A program made the position numbers and the translations under genes. From contig NZ_JBHTKL010000006.1 of assembly GCF_042675915.1 (NCBI RefSeq), forward strand, positions 434,001 to 498,000: a stretch of 64,000 nucleotides of DNA. Direction: 5' to 3'. Below the pieces are notes generated by a model. It saw nothing but the letters and a program-made list of their open reading frames with translations. It did not search any database and was not told the DNA's origin. The stretch is from Thalassobacillus_A hwangdonensis. GTDB lineage: Bacteria > Bacillota > Bacilli > Bacillales > Halobacillaceae. Numbering within the stretch: the first letter of the stretch is position 1; the number at the start of each line of letters is the position of its first letter. This document shows positions 1 through 8,811 of this stretch, one piece after another.

Positions 1-1
1 A

Positions 2-271
2 TTGGAGGATCTTAATAAGGTCGATGTCTACGTCCATCAGTCTACGCTTGAAATCAAAGGTGTAATCGAGTTGCACCACTTGGGCGGTCAGCAAGTGAAA
101 GGCGAGATTGTACAGGGAGCATTTGATCGGAAAGTGGATCTGCCTTATCAAGTAAGAAGCGACAAAATTGATGCTTCCTATAAGAACGGGCTGCTCGTCA
201 TCCACCTCCACCGCCTGATTCACGAAACAGACCGAAAAAACCGCATCAAAATCGTCAACTTAGAAGAATAG
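2..271 (+). CDS. Hsp20/alpha-crystallin family protein, C-terminal part (5' end outside window)
   Basis: Small heat-shock proteins are ATP-independent holdases that keep unfolding proteins soluble. The 89 visible residues match the alpha-crystallin beta-sandwich: VDVYV and LEIKGVIE strands, then FDRKVDLPY, DKIDASYKNGLLVIHL (the conserved A-x-x-x-n-G-v-L motif) and a short charged tail. The open frame runs to the window edge, so the TTG at position 2 is probably an internal codon and the N-terminal region is missing. The gene converges on pbuG with a hairpin between them. Family assignment is fairly good; the exact paralogue cannot be told. Confidence 0.7.
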   Translation: MEDLNKVDVYVHQSTLEIKGVIELHHLGGQQVKGEIVQGAFDRKVDLPYQVRSDKIDASYKNGLLVIHLHRLIHETDRKNRIKIVNLEE

Positions 272-296
272 TAAAATACACCCCAGCTTAAAAGAG

Positions 297-323
297 AAGC
301 TCCGCGCCAAAAGGCCGGAGCTT
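297..323. terminator. Hairpin terminator between convergent hsp20 and pbuG
   Basis: AAGCTCCG (297-304) pairs with CGGAGCTT (316-323), with a G/C-rich loop and a T-rich stretch after it on the plus strand. It lies between two converging genes and probably serves the Hsp20 gene. Confidence 0.6.
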
Positions 324-339
324 TACTACTTTAAAGTGA

Positions 340-356
340 TGAGGGACAGTCCCTCA
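340..356. repeat. Palindrome TGAGGGAC-A-GTCCCTCA
   Basis: Perfect 8-bp arms around one base, between the Hsp20 terminator and the pbuG stop codon. Short palindromes of this GAGGGAC type recur between genes in many Bacillaceae (from memory). A related GGGACGGTT-containing inverted repeat lies at 37651-37700. Function unknown. Confidence 0.5.
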
Positions 357-371
357 GTGCGTTAAAGCGTG

Positions 372-1706
372 TCAGGATAGGAAGATGAAGTACAGGATGA
401 ATATGACGAACAGCAGGTACATGATCGGGTGGATTTCTTTGATCCGGCCTTTCATGATCATCGTAATCGGATAAAAGATGAACCCTACTGCAATACCTGT
501 AGCAATGCTGTATGTCAGTGGCATCGCAATGATCGTAAAGAATGCAGGAACAGCGATCTCGAACTGATCCCAGTCAATGTTCTTCAACGATGCAGACATC
601 AGCACACCAACAACGATCAATGCCGGGGCAGTAACTTCAGCGGTTACGACTCCCAACAATGGAGAGAAGAACAATGCCAATAGGAAGAATCCAGCTGTCA
701 CGACAGATGTGAATCCGGTTCTACCACCTGCTGCTACACCAGCGGTAGATTCAATATAGGAAGTTGTAGTTGAAGTTCCGACTACCGAACCGACGACTGT
801 TGCAGCGGAATCCGCAAACAACGCACGTCCTGCGCGTGGCAATTTGTTGTCTTTCATAAGACCAGCCTGTGTAGATACTGCTACAAGCGTTCCAGCTGTA
901 TCAAAAAAGTCGACGAATAGGAATGTCAGGATGACGACCAGCATTTCCAACGTAAAAATATCACCAAAATGAATGAATGCCTGTCCGAATGTTGGAGCTA
1001 CGCTTGGTACTTCCCCGACAATCCCGCCTAATCCGGATGGAGGATTGATCAATCCAGTGACCATCCCAGCGATGGAAGTAAGAATCATTCCGAAAAAGAT
1101 TCCACCCTTAATACCTAAAGTCAGTAGAACGATTGAAACGACAATCCCGAAGATTGCAAGCATCGTAGTCGGAGCGGTCAAGTCACCAATACCGACAAGC
1201 GTTGCATCGTTATTCTGAATGATTCCAGAGCTCTGAAGTCCGATGAAGGCGATGAACAAGCCAATTCCGGCACCGACTGCCAGTTTCAAGTTGGCAGGAA
1301 TCGCATTGATCACTTTTTCACGCAAACCAGTTACAGTCAATACGATAAAAATAAGTCCAGAAGCAAGTACACCAGCCAAAGCAGTTTCCCATGGGATGCC
1401 ATAGCCAAGCACGACGGTGTATGCGAAGAATGCGTTCAAGCCCATTCCAGGCGCAAGTGCGATCGGGTATTTCGCCAACACACCCATGATCAGTGATCCG
1501 ACAGCCGCAGCAATCGCTGTGGCAGTGAAGACAGCACCCTGGTCGATCCGAGTGACACCTTCCGGTAATTGTTCAATATCTAAAAGAGCCAGTGTCGCCG
1601 GATTGACGAACAAGATATAAGCCATTGCCAGGAATGTCGTCATCCCCGCCATGAATTCCGTACGATAATTCGTACCTAACTCCTCAAATCGAAAATACTT
1701 CTTCAT
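372..1706 (-). CDS. pbuG: NCS2-family hypoxanthine/guanine permease PbuG
   Basis: Proton-coupled uptake of hypoxanthine and guanine across the cytoplasmic membrane for purine salvage. The 444-residue protein is hydrophobic throughout, as expected of 12-14 membrane segments. It carries AzgA/PbuG landmarks: FRFEELGTNYRTEFMAG at the start, the NPATLALL loop, APGMGLNAFFAY, and FVDFFDTAGT near residue 270. The ATG at 1706 is chosen because AAAAGGGGAGAG lies just before it; nine upstream in-frame codons lack such a site. A guanine-class riboswitch with a terminator precedes the gene, so expression should fall when guanine or hypoxanthine is plentiful. It follows guaA, as in B. subtilis. Confidence 0.93.
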   Translation of the reverse strand: MKKYFRFEELGTNYRTEFMAGMTTFLAMAYILFVNPATLALLDIEQLPEGVTRIDQGAVFTATAIAAAVGSLIMGVLAKYPIALAPGMGLNAFFAYTVVLGYGIPWETALAGVLASGLIFIVLTVTGLREKVINAIPANLKLAVGAGIGLFIAFIGLQSSGIIQNNDATLVGIGDLTAPTTMLAIFGIVVSIVLLTLGIKGGIFFGMILTSIAGMVTGLINPPSGLGGIVGEVPSVAPTFGQAFIHFGDIFTLEMLVVILTFLFVDFFDTAGTLVAVSTQAGLMKDNKLPRAGRALFADSAATVVGSVVGTSTTTSYIESTAGVAAGGRTGFTSVVTAGFFLLALFFSPLLGVVTAEVTAPALIVVGVLMSASLKNIDWDQFEIAVPAFFTIIAMPLTYSIATGIAVGFIFYPITMIMKGRIKEIHPIMYLLFVIFILYFIFLS

Positions 1707-1741
1707 TTCGTTCTCTCCCCTTTTACTAGTCACACGACGTC

Positions 1742-1780
1742 AGGTAAAAATAAAAAACGCCCCTTACGAATAGGAGCGTT
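1742..1780 (-). terminator. Riboswitch expression-platform terminator of pbuG
   Basis: On the minus strand AACGCTCCTA pairs with a near-complementary segment ending in GGGGCGTT, followed directly by TTTTTTATTTTT. It sits between the purine aptamer and the pbuG ribosome-binding site, where a ligand-stabilised terminator is expected. Confidence 0.85.
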
Positions 1781-1831
1781 TCTGAAGAACGATGGAAATC
1801 GGCATAGTAATGACACTACACCCATTCACCA

Positions 1832-1899
1832 ACGTAGTCAGGTCATTTACGGTAACCTGGTAGAAACTATTGGGCCCTATCCCCAAAATTATACGACGG
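1832..1899 (-). ncRNA. Purine riboswitch aptamer, guanine class, controlling pbuG
   Basis: Read on the minus strand, the segment contains the conserved purine aptamer pieces in order: P1 5' arm ending CGTATAAT, the J2/3 core GTTTCTACC, the P3 loop piece CCGTAAA, and the closing CTGACTACG. P1 pairs with one mismatch and one wobble. The discriminator base in GACTACG is C, which specifies guanine/hypoxanthine rather than adenine. A terminator follows, so ligand binding should stop transcription. Confidence 0.95.
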
Positions 1900-2004
1900 T
1901 GTAACTTTATAATCTTTTTCTACTATTTATAGTAAGTTAGATTCAAATTGCTGTCAATACAAAACTCGAACATTATCTATTTTTGTCGTTTTAATGTTCG
2001 TTTT

Positions 2005-3546
2005 TTATTCCCACTCGATCGTTGCAGGCGGCTTACTAGTCACATCGTACACGACACGGTTGATGTGGTCGACTTCGTTTACGATACGTGTAGAGATCTT
2101 CTGAAGCACGTCCCAAGGGATTCTTGCCCAGTCGGAAGTCATCCCGTCAATCGACGTAACTGCACGGATGCCGATTGTGTAGTCATACGTACGTGCATCG
2201 CCCATCACGCCTACAGAGCGGATGTTTGGAAGTACAGTGAAGTACTGCCAAATGTCACGATCCAGTCCTGCATTTTTGATCTCTTCACGCAAAATCGCAT
2301 CGGATTCCCGGACAATTTCAAGCTTCTGATCCGTGATTTCACCTAGCACGCGAATAGCAAGGCCTGGGCCAGGGAATGGCTGGCGCCAAACGATTTCATC
2401 AGGCACCCCTAATTCAGAACCAAGCACACGCACTTCATCCTTGAACAACGTGTTCAGCGGCTCGATCAATTCGAATTGCATGTCTTCAGGCAGTCCACCG
2501 ACATTGTGGTGGGACTTGATCGTCTGAGCAGTATCCGTACCACTCTCGATGATATCGGTATATAGCGTACCTTGTGCAAGGAAATGCGTATCCTTCAGTT
2601 TGGCAGCTTCATCATCAAATACATAGATGAACTCGTTTCCAATGATTTTACGCTTCTTCTCAGGATCAGACACACCTTCTAATTTTCCAAGGAAACGATC
2701 TTTCGCATCCACCTTAATGACGTTCATGTTGAACCCATCACTGAATGTCCGCATGACACTATCCGCTTCATCTTTACGAAGCAGGCCATGATCAACGAAA
2801 ATACAAGTCAATTGATCGCCGATCGCTTTGTGGATCAGTGCAGCTACGACAGAAGAGTCTACCCCGCCGCTAAGTGCACACAATACCTTTTGATCTCCAA
2901 CTAGCTCACGGATTTTTTCAACTTCCATATCAATGTAGTTTTCCATCGTCCAGTCGCCATTACAGTCACACACATCAAATGCGAATTGCTTCAGCAAGTG
3001 ATTGCCGTACTCTGAGTGACGCACTTCAGGATGGAATTGGACGCCATACAGCTTGCGCTCAGCATCGCTCATTGCTGCAACCGGGCAGGAAGGACTTGTC
3101 GCATCGACGGTAAACCCTTCAGGAGCACCAATGACTTTATCACTGTGACTCATCCAGACGTTCTGAACAGTCGGACTGCCTTCGAATAGTACATTTTCAT
3201 TTTTAAGAGTAATGGCAGCTTTCCCATATTCGCGTTCTTTAGCACGTTCCACTTTCCCATTGAAATGATGGGTCATCAGCTGCATGCCGTAACAGATTCC
3301 CAGCACAGGGATATCCAAGTCGAAAATACGCTCGTCACAACGGAAGCTGTCCTCACCATAGACGCTGTTCGGACCACCGGAAAGGATGATCCCCTTCGGA
3401 TTCATTTCCTTTATTTCTTCTGCTGTCATCTTGTGGGAATGCAGCTCACTGTAGACGCCGAATTCACGGATGCGGCGAGTGATCAGCTGGTTATACTGGC
3501 TGCCGAAATCCAGAACAAGAATCATATCATTGGTTACTTTTTTCAT
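2005..3546 (-). CDS. guaA: GMP synthase (glutamine-hydrolysing) GuaA
   Basis: Converts XMP, ATP and glutamine to GMP, the last step of guanine nucleotide synthesis. The 513 residues equal the usual Bacillus length. An N-terminal class I glutamine amidotransferase domain carries the nucleophile motif LGICYGMQ and the His/Glu motif FHPEV. An ATP pyrophosphatase domain follows with the P-loop SGGVDSS. The C-terminal dimerisation domain ends in KPPATIEWE. The start at 3546 (MKKVTND) has AAAGGAG eight bases upstream; the frame extends further but only through the riboswitch leader. It lies between yebA and pbuG and has its own purine riboswitch. Confidence 0.97.
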   Translation of the reverse strand: MKKVTNDMILVLDFGSQYNQLITRRIREFGVYSELHSHKMTAEEIKEMNPKGIILSGGPNSVYGEDSFRCDERIFDLDIPVLGICYGMQLMTHHFNGKVERAKEREYGKAAITLKNENVLFEGSPTVQNVWMSHSDKVIGAPEGFTVDATSPSCPVAAMSDAERKLYGVQFHPEVRHSEYGNHLLKQFAFDVCDCNGDWTMENYIDMEVEKIRELVGDQKVLCALSGGVDSSVVAALIHKAIGDQLTCIFVDHGLLRKDEADSVMRTFSDGFNMNVIKVDAKDRFLGKLEGVSDPEKKRKIIGNEFIYVFDDEAAKLKDTHFLAQGTLYTDIIESGTDTAQTIKSHHNVGGLPEDMQFELIEPLNTLFKDEVRVLGSELGVPDEIVWRQPFPGPGLAIRVLGEITDQKLEIVRESDAILREEIKNAGLDRDIWQYFTVLPNIRSVGVMGDARTYDYTIGIRAVTSIDGMTSDWARIPWDVLQKISTRIVNEVDHINRVVYDVTSKPPATIEWE

Positions 3547-3565
3547 GCTTGTCAGCTCCTTTGAA

Positions 3566-3613
3566 ATTAAAAAAACTGGATTTTTGCCCCTACATAGGAA
3601 GGCAAAAATCCAG
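3566..3613 (-). terminator. Riboswitch terminator of guaA
   Basis: On the minus strand CTGGATTTTTGCC pairs with GGCAAAAATCCAG and is followed by TTTTTTT. It lies between the purine aptamer and the guaA ribosome-binding site, so it is the expression platform. Confidence 0.93.
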
Positions 3614-3638
3614 AATTTCATCACCATTGGATCATTGC

Positions 3639-3707
3639 CTTCATAGTCAGGATGTTTACGGTATCCCGGTAGAGACTCTCGAACCTTATTATCGAGGATA
3701 TATGAAG
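3639..3707 (-). ncRNA. Purine riboswitch aptamer, guanine class, controlling guaA
   Basis: The minus strand reads CTTCATA (P1) ... GTCTCTACC ... CCGTAAA ... CTGACTATGAAG, with a 7-bp perfect P1 (3639-3645 with 3701-3707). The discriminator in GACTATG is C, so guanine is the expected ligand. A strong terminator lies 25 bases downstream. Guanine should switch off GMP synthesis. Confidence 0.95.
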
Positions 3708-3756
3708 ATCATTGCGTTATAATTTTTATCCATTCTAACAACGCAGGTGATAAGAA

Positions 3757-5961
3757 TCAAGACAATGTTCTTTTAATTAAATTTTCCCATAATTCTGTTA
3801 CCTTACGCCATTGATCGGATTGATGATCATTCCGATAGATGATTCGTTCATAATGATGGGTCAGCGTACGCATGTCCCGCGACTGATAATAGCCGTCGAC
3901 TTCATGGGCATACTCTCTCAGTGTCTGGTCAGGTGCTCGCTTCAGCCCTTTCTTATCAAGGGCTTTCAGAAGGAACTGATACGCTTGCTGGTACGTTTTC
4001 GCATCTGTCTTGTGCTTATATTTTTTCATAAGGTAGTAAGACATCCAACGGAAGCGGGTCAGGTAAAGCAGAATTGCAATACCGGTAAGTACTGCCGCAA
4101 CAACCAGAAGGTACCAGTTATTGCCGCCGTCCTGATCCGAACCTCCAGCTGCAGCCGCAGCATCTTCTTCTGTCTCCTGTTCAAAGTCCTGGATCTGCCC
4201 CATCGGATCTTCAGGTGTATTCGTTTCCTGGTCTTCATCAGACTCGAGGTCATCCGTATTCATATAGAAATCAGTCGGATTCGTAAAGCCCATCGTTGGC
4301 TCGAATGGTACCCATCCAATACCCGGGAAGAACACTTCCACCCATGAGTGGGCATTCGCATTCGTAATCTCGTAAAAGTTATGGGTTTCCTCACCAAGCT
4401 CCACCTCTGCATCGAGACGCTCACCACCGGTGAACCCCTTCACCCAGCGGGCAGGGATATCAACGGACCGCAACATGACGACCATCGAAGTAGAGAAGTT
4501 ATCACAATAGCCTTGCTGTGTTTCGAAAATGAACTGGTCGACATAGTCCTGGTTTTCCCTAGGAACCGCTACATCTTCCGTATTGTATTCAAACCCGTTG
4601 GAGGAAAAATAACCTTCCACTTCTTTGACCGCGTCATAGCGGTTCTCTTCCTCTTCGATGATTTGTTCAGTCAGGTTTCGGATCCGGTTCGGCATATCTT
4701 CCGGAAGCTGCAAGTATGTGTCCAGTATTTCCTGAGGATCGTCATCCCCCGCTTCTCTCAACTGATCATACTCAAAGGAAGGCGAATCGTACGTCATCCG
4801 ATAGTTACCGATCTGACTCGGGTTATCCGACAATTGATTCCGATACGTTTTGATTTCCCCGGTAGATCCATTCTGTTCAAATTCAAAACCATTGGTATAA
4901 CGCACAAGCTCATCGGCCCCGTATGGATAGACAAGCTTCCTTAAATTTGCACGATCATTGAAGACAACGATTGTTTCCTGGTTCTCGGTTTCAACCTCGT
5001 CAGTAAACGTTCGATAGGTTATATCACCATTCGAGAGTCTGGTAATTGAGGGCTCAAGCGAGTTGACCCAGCCTTTTCCGGTGTATTGATCTTTCGACTC
5101 GATCCTCCAGTACCTTCTACTATCTGTCGCAGCCTGGAAAACCGGTGATTCGTCCTGGATGAAGGAACCACCAAGCCGTTCATCATTTTCACCATAGCCT
5201 ACTTTTTGGATACCACCGCCATTACCGAATCCACCACTACCAGTACCACCTGTCAAAAACGGAACAGGGTCCGGCCACTGTGGTGTGAGCTTTGGCGATG
5301 CATAGCCGACAACTGAAGAAAATGCAATGACCAATACTAACGGCAACACCCATAAATGCGCTTTCCGGAGGCCTTTGAAGTGCACTTCCTCTCGGTCCAT
5401 CTCTTTGGAAAAACTGCTGATTCCAAGCCCAATCAATGAAATAATGAAGGTCCGGACAATCGCCATTTTCCCATCGTACACCGTAAACGTATCGAGCACG
5501 GTGACATAGATGAACGTCAGGATAACGAAAAATAACATCCGCTTCGCTACTACAAACCAGTAATACAACAGATAACTCATCAGCCATAGCAGGATAAGGA
5601 ATAAGAGACTCCGGAAGAACGGTGTCATTTCCCACCACTGTTGCTGGAAGATCTGGCTTATATTGAACTGGATCTGCTCAGTGGCAGCTGTAAACCAAGC
5701 CTTCGAAAAGAGACGCTCTGCAAGATACAGCCCATCCAGAATAAATGCCAGCCCCAGAAACTTTAACGGAATCGAGAGCCACCAGCTTACCTGCAAGAAG
5801 GATATGAAAAAGCAAAAGCCTGCGTAAATGATGAAAATCGTGATGTCTTCTGTATCGGTGATTTGCTCAAGCGGTCGCAGCCATTCCCAGAACAGAAGAA
5901 AGGCACATACGTAAATGACGAACTGATAAAGAAACTTTTGCTGCTGCCTGGATAGCGACAT
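3757..5961 (-). CDS. yebA: Transglutaminase-like membrane protein, TgpA/YebA family
   Basis: Integral membrane protein of 734 residues with about six N-terminal membrane helices (residues ~10-210), an extracytoplasmic transglutaminase-like domain, one more helix near residue 610 and a cytoplasmic DUF4129-like tail. Catalytic positions are visible: Cys in QGYCDNFSTS, His in NAHSWVEVFF, and an acidic residue in WVPFEPT where many homologues have Asp. The ATG at 5961 has GAGGTGAG just upstream and overlaps the yeaD stop by one base. Function is unproven; MoxR/DUF58/transglutaminase cassettes are thought to handle protein maturation at the cell envelope. Confidence 0.88.
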   Translation of the reverse strand: MSLSRQQQKFLYQFVIYVCAFLLFWEWLRPLEQITDTEDITIFIIYAGFCFFISFLQVSWWLSIPLKFLGLAFILDGLYLAERLFSKAWFTAATEQIQFNISQIFQQQWWEMTPFFRSLLFLILLWLMSYLLYYWFVVAKRMLFFVILTFIYVTVLDTFTVYDGKMAIVRTFIISLIGLGISSFSKEMDREEVHFKGLRKAHLWVLPLVLVIAFSSVVGYASPKLTPQWPDPVPFLTGGTGSGGFGNGGGIQKVGYGENDERLGGSFIQDESPVFQAATDSRRYWRIESKDQYTGKGWVNSLEPSITRLSNGDITYRTFTDEVETENQETIVVFNDRANLRKLVYPYGADELVRYTNGFEFEQNGSTGEIKTYRNQLSDNPSQIGNYRMTYDSPSFEYDQLREAGDDDPQEILDTYLQLPEDMPNRIRNLTEQIIEEEENRYDAVKEVEGYFSSNGFEYNTEDVAVPRENQDYVDQFIFETQQGYCDNFSTSMVVMLRSVDIPARWVKGFTGGERLDAEVELGEETHNFYEITNANAHSWVEVFFPGIGWVPFEPTMGFTNPTDFYMNTDDLESDEDQETNTPEDPMGQIQDFEQETEEDAAAAAGGSDQDGGNNWYLLVVAAVLTGIAILLYLTRFRWMSYYLMKKYKHKTDAKTYQQAYQFLLKALDKKGLKRAPDQTLREYAHEVDGYYQSRDMRTLTHHYERIIYRNDHQSDQWRKVTELWENLIKRTLS

Positions 5962-7226
5962 TACGTACTCACCTCGAATTCCCGCTGGGTAAACTGATCT
6001 TCTGTGAGAATGTTGACTGTGATGTTGTGGAAGCTCAGCTGCTTCAGCCATTTTCGTTCCAATTCGGATATGTGGCGCTTAGGACGAACGACAAATAACG
6101 TGACACGCTTAGATTTCTGACTTAGTCGCTCTAAGGCTTTATTAAGATCAAGACTTATTTCCGAGGTGACGACGAGCGTGACCAGCCCGTTCGGCATCTG
6201 GGCACGTTCTTTTTCCAACTGCTGTGCAAACGGCATTTCTCCAGTTGGCTGCACAACAGATAGATGTTTCTGAATCAGAGTCCGATTACTCTGGTCGCTA
6301 TGAAAAGGAAAGTAAATCCGCTGATTGCCTAAAGTCATGATTGCCAGCTGGGATGTCCGCCTCCGAATTTCATCCATTAGTGAATTCGTCAGTTCCACCA
6401 TCCCCTCAAACGCTACAGAAGTAAGGTTTTCCGACTCGGAAGCATCCAGCACCAGCAACATGTCCATGCTTTTTTCCTGTTCGAACTCTTTCGTCATGAT
6501 CGTGTTCTTTCTCGCTGTCGATTTCCAATCAATCCACGAGTAACGGTCACCCGGCATATAGTCACGCACACCGGAGACGATATTGGTATTTTTGTAATTG
6601 ACGGTCAGTGAAGGGCTTGAACCTTGCTCAAAACTGTAGGCTCTCTCTTTCAAGCGCACCTCCCGTTGGTATGGATAAGCAAGAAACGTGTGATCGACAC
6701 GGTAAACGTGCTCTTTTTTCAGGAATCCGAAAAAATCTCCGGTTTTCACACGGATTCCCCATAACCGATGTTCTCCCCGAGGCACTTCATCCAATTCGTA
6801 TGTGTGGCGGATTGTGCGTTTGAACCACGGGAAAGAAACCCGCTTCATCTTCCGATTTTGCAGGAGGATATCCGGCTGATCCATATGCTTGTATTTTTCC
6901 AGATGGTCGTCTTTTTTCTTCAACGATTCCGGAAAAAATTCCTCCACTACACAGTAATAGAGCGGAAATGGTGTTTTCCGCCTGATCGTAACCTCCACGC
7001 TGATCTGCTCTCCCGCCTGCACGATCCGCTTAGAAAGGTTCCGTTCCACTTTCCAATTGTGAAGTGGGTAGAGCAATAGCCCGAACATATATAGAAGGAA
7101 GGGAGCAAATGCCGTAAACAAAAACCAGCTGACAAACCCTCCCTGGAACATCGCATAGGAAAATAATACGAAAAAGAGAATCGCAACTACTGATAATTTA
7201 GCGATGAATGATAGATTTCGCTTCAT
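5961..7226 (-). CDS. yeaD: DUF58 domain protein YeaD
   Basis: 421 residues with two N-terminal membrane helices (residues ~10-55), a beta-rich middle region, and a C-terminal DUF58 domain with a von Willebrand A-like fold. The DUF58 signature is visible in GVRDYMPGDRYSWIDWKSTARKN, and the MIDAS-like segment is MLLVLDASESEN. The start overlaps the yeaC stop in ATGA, so the two are translationally coupled. DUF58 proteins act with MoxR ATPases in assembly or activation of other proteins; the actual client here is unknown. Confidence 0.9.
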   Translation of the reverse strand: MKRNLSFIAKLSVVAILFFVLFSYAMFQGGFVSWFLFTAFAPFLLYMFGLLLYPLHNWKVERNLSKRIVQAGEQISVEVTIRRKTPFPLYYCVVEEFFPESLKKKDDHLEKYKHMDQPDILLQNRKMKRVSFPWFKRTIRHTYELDEVPRGEHRLWGIRVKTGDFFGFLKKEHVYRVDHTFLAYPYQREVRLKERAYSFEQGSSPSLTVNYKNTNIVSGVRDYMPGDRYSWIDWKSTARKNTIMTKEFEQEKSMDMLLVLDASESENLTSVAFEGMVELTNSLMDEIRRRTSQLAIMTLGNQRIYFPFHSDQSNRTLIQKHLSVVQPTGEMPFAQQLEKERAQMPNGLVTLVVTSEISLDLNKALERLSQKSKRVTLFVVRPKRHISELERKWLKQLSFHNITVNILTEDQFTQREFEVST

Positions 7227-8188
7227 TCATGATGTTCCCTTTGGACTGGTACAGGTGTATGCTCCAGTACCTTTTTGGTAATCGATTCTGCAGTCTGGCC
7301 TTCGAATTTCGCCTCTGAATTGAGGATGATCCGGTGCGGCAGAACGAAAGGTGCAAGGAATTTCACATCGTCAGGTACGACATAATCGCGATCGTGGATG
7401 AAGGCATATGCTTTCGCAGCTTTCATCAAGGATAATGATCCACGTGGACTGACTCCAAGATAAATGCTTTCATGATTTCTCGTAGCCCCGACGATATCAA
7501 CGATATACCGTTGGACCGAAGCATCGACATAGACATCATCGACTTGTTTCTGTATCTCGACTAGCTCATCACGGCTCATCACGGCTTCTACCGTATTAAT
7601 CGGATGTGCTCCTGACGTCCGCTGAAGCATTTCCACTTCTTCATTACGGTTCGGGTATCCCATTTTCAGCTTCAGAAGGAAACGGTCAAGCTGAGCTTCA
7701 GGCAATGGATAGGTACCTTCATATTCAATCGGATTCTGTGTCGCCATTACGAAAAACGGTTCCTTCAACGGGATTGGTGACCCATCGACAGTGATGCTCG
7801 TTTCTCCCATTCCCTCAAGCAGTGCCGCCTGGGTTTTCGGAGATGTACGGTTGATTTCATCTGCAAGGACGACGTTTCCAAGAATCGGCCCTGGACGGAA
7901 CTCGAATTCCATTTCTTTCGGGTTATAAATTGATACACCTGTCACGTCTGACGGCAGTAGATCAGGAGTGAACTGGATCCGTTTGAACTCACAATCGAGC
8001 GATTTCGCCAATGTTCGAACAAGCATCGTTTTCCCGACGCCAGGAACATCCTCCAACAACACATGCCCTCTCGCTAACAGCGCAACTACGCTTAATAATG
8101 CCGCTTCATCTTTACCAATCATTACTTTTCTAATATTCTTCAAAACTTCCGAAATTCTAGGTTGATATAAAAATGTCTGCTGGGCCAT
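7223..8188 (-). CDS. yeaC: MoxR-family AAA+ ATPase YeaC
   Basis: 321-residue cytoplasmic AAA+ chaperone-type ATPase. Walker A is PGVGKTML (residue ~50), Walker B is VVLADEINR, sensor 1 is MATQNP, and the arginine-finger region is LPEAQLDRF. It ends in an AAA lid domain with SPRGSLSLMKAAKA. GGGGGGAG precedes the start. It is first in the yeaC-yeaD-yebA set, the same order as in B. subtilis, with guaA and pbuG following. Confidence 0.92.
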   Translation of the reverse strand: MAQQTFLYQPRISEVLKNIRKVMIGKDEAALLSVVALLARGHVLLEDVPGVGKTMLVRTLAKSLDCEFKRIQFTPDLLPSDVTGVSIYNPKEMEFEFRPGPILGNVVLADEINRTSPKTQAALLEGMGETSITVDGSPIPLKEPFFVMATQNPIEYEGTYPLPEAQLDRFLLKLKMGYPNRNEEVEMLQRTSGAHPINTVEAVMSRDELVEIQKQVDDVYVDASVQRYIVDIVGATRNHESIYLGVSPRGSLSLMKAAKAYAFIHDRDYVVPDDVKFLAPFVLPHRIILNSEAKFEGQTAESITKKVLEHTPVPVQREHHE

Positions 8189-8244
8189 AACGTAAGACTC
8201 CCCCCATATTTCCTGAAATAATTTAAAATATTTCGTCTATTCTA

Positions 8245-8272
8245 ACTATACTATATTAATGACCTATGACAA
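8245..8272 (-). promoter_or_regulatory. Probable SigA promoter of yeaC-yeaD-yebA
   Basis: On the minus strand TTGTCA (8272-8267), 16-base spacer, TATAGT (8250-8245), about 55 bases before the yeaC start. The match is good but unproven. Confidence 0.5.
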
Positions 8273-8430
8273 AGCATCGAATACTCTTACATTTTAAGGA
8301 ATTTTGTCGTGAAATGAAATCTGATATTCTATGCTTTCACACATTTCTTTTATCTACCAATATAACCAGTTCCGGAGCATTTTAGCCGAGTGAAAAGTAG
8401 TCAATCTAGTAAAATAAGCACATCAGGAAT

Positions 8431-8455
8431 GTTTTTAATATGAGGAAACGGGTAT
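8431..8455 (+). promoter_or_regulatory. SigB-type general-stress promoter
   Basis: GTTTTT (8431-8436), 13-base spacer, GGGTAT (8450-8455). The -10 box matches the B. subtilis SigB consensus exactly and the -35 box begins with the required GTTT. It lies 37 bases before the start of the sigma-like gene, leaving room for a short leader. A 14-bp perfect palindrome TCTTGATATCAAGA (8455-8468) overlaps the likely start point. Confidence 0.65.
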
Positions 8456-8491
8456 CTTGATATCAAGAGGTTACATATTAGGGGGTATCAA

Positions 8492-8761
8492 GTGAAGAGC
8501 GATCAATCGTTATTGTTACGCATTGCAAGGAAGGACCGTCAGGCATTAGAAGCAGTTTATGACAAGTATAGCCCTTTGGTCTATCGGATCGTTCGGAATG
8601 AAATTGAAGATCGCGAGCTTGCAGAACGGATCGTCTGCCAATTATTCAAGGATCTTTGGAATCGCCCACAGACATTCCGTAAAAAGAAACTTTCCATTGC
8701 AATGGTTAAAAAATGCCAGTTACTTATCAAAACATTTCCTACTTTGAAAGTAGTAAATTGA
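8492..8761 (+). CDS. Orphan sigma-70 region 2-like protein (89 aa)
   Basis: Resembles only region 2 of an ECF-type sigma factor: LLLRIARKDRQALEAVYDKYSPLVYRIVRNEI followed by AERIVCQLFKDLWNRP. The DNA-binding region 4 is absent; the frame ends after a short basic tail. GTG start with TTAGGGGG eight bases upstream. A SigB-type promoter precedes it and a strong terminator follows, so it is a complete single-gene unit and not an obviously broken one. It could bind core RNA polymerase without promoter recognition, or be a decayed sigma factor. Assignment rests on motif similarity read by eye. Confidence 0.65.
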   Translation: MKSDQSLLLRIARKDRQALEAVYDKYSPLVYRIVRNEIEDRELAERIVCQLFKDLWNRPQTFRKKKLSIAMVKKCQLLIKTFPTLKVVN

Positions 8762-8803
8762 AGCCGTTTTTCAGTATGACGCTGCTGAAAAACGGCTTTT
8801 TTT
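8761..8803 (+). terminator. Terminator of the sigma-like gene
   Basis: AAGCCGTTTTTCAG (8761-8774) pairs perfectly with CTGAAAAACGGCTT (8785-8798), followed by a T run. The stop codon ends at the first base of the stem. Confidence 0.9.
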
Positions 8804-8811
8804 GATTGATT

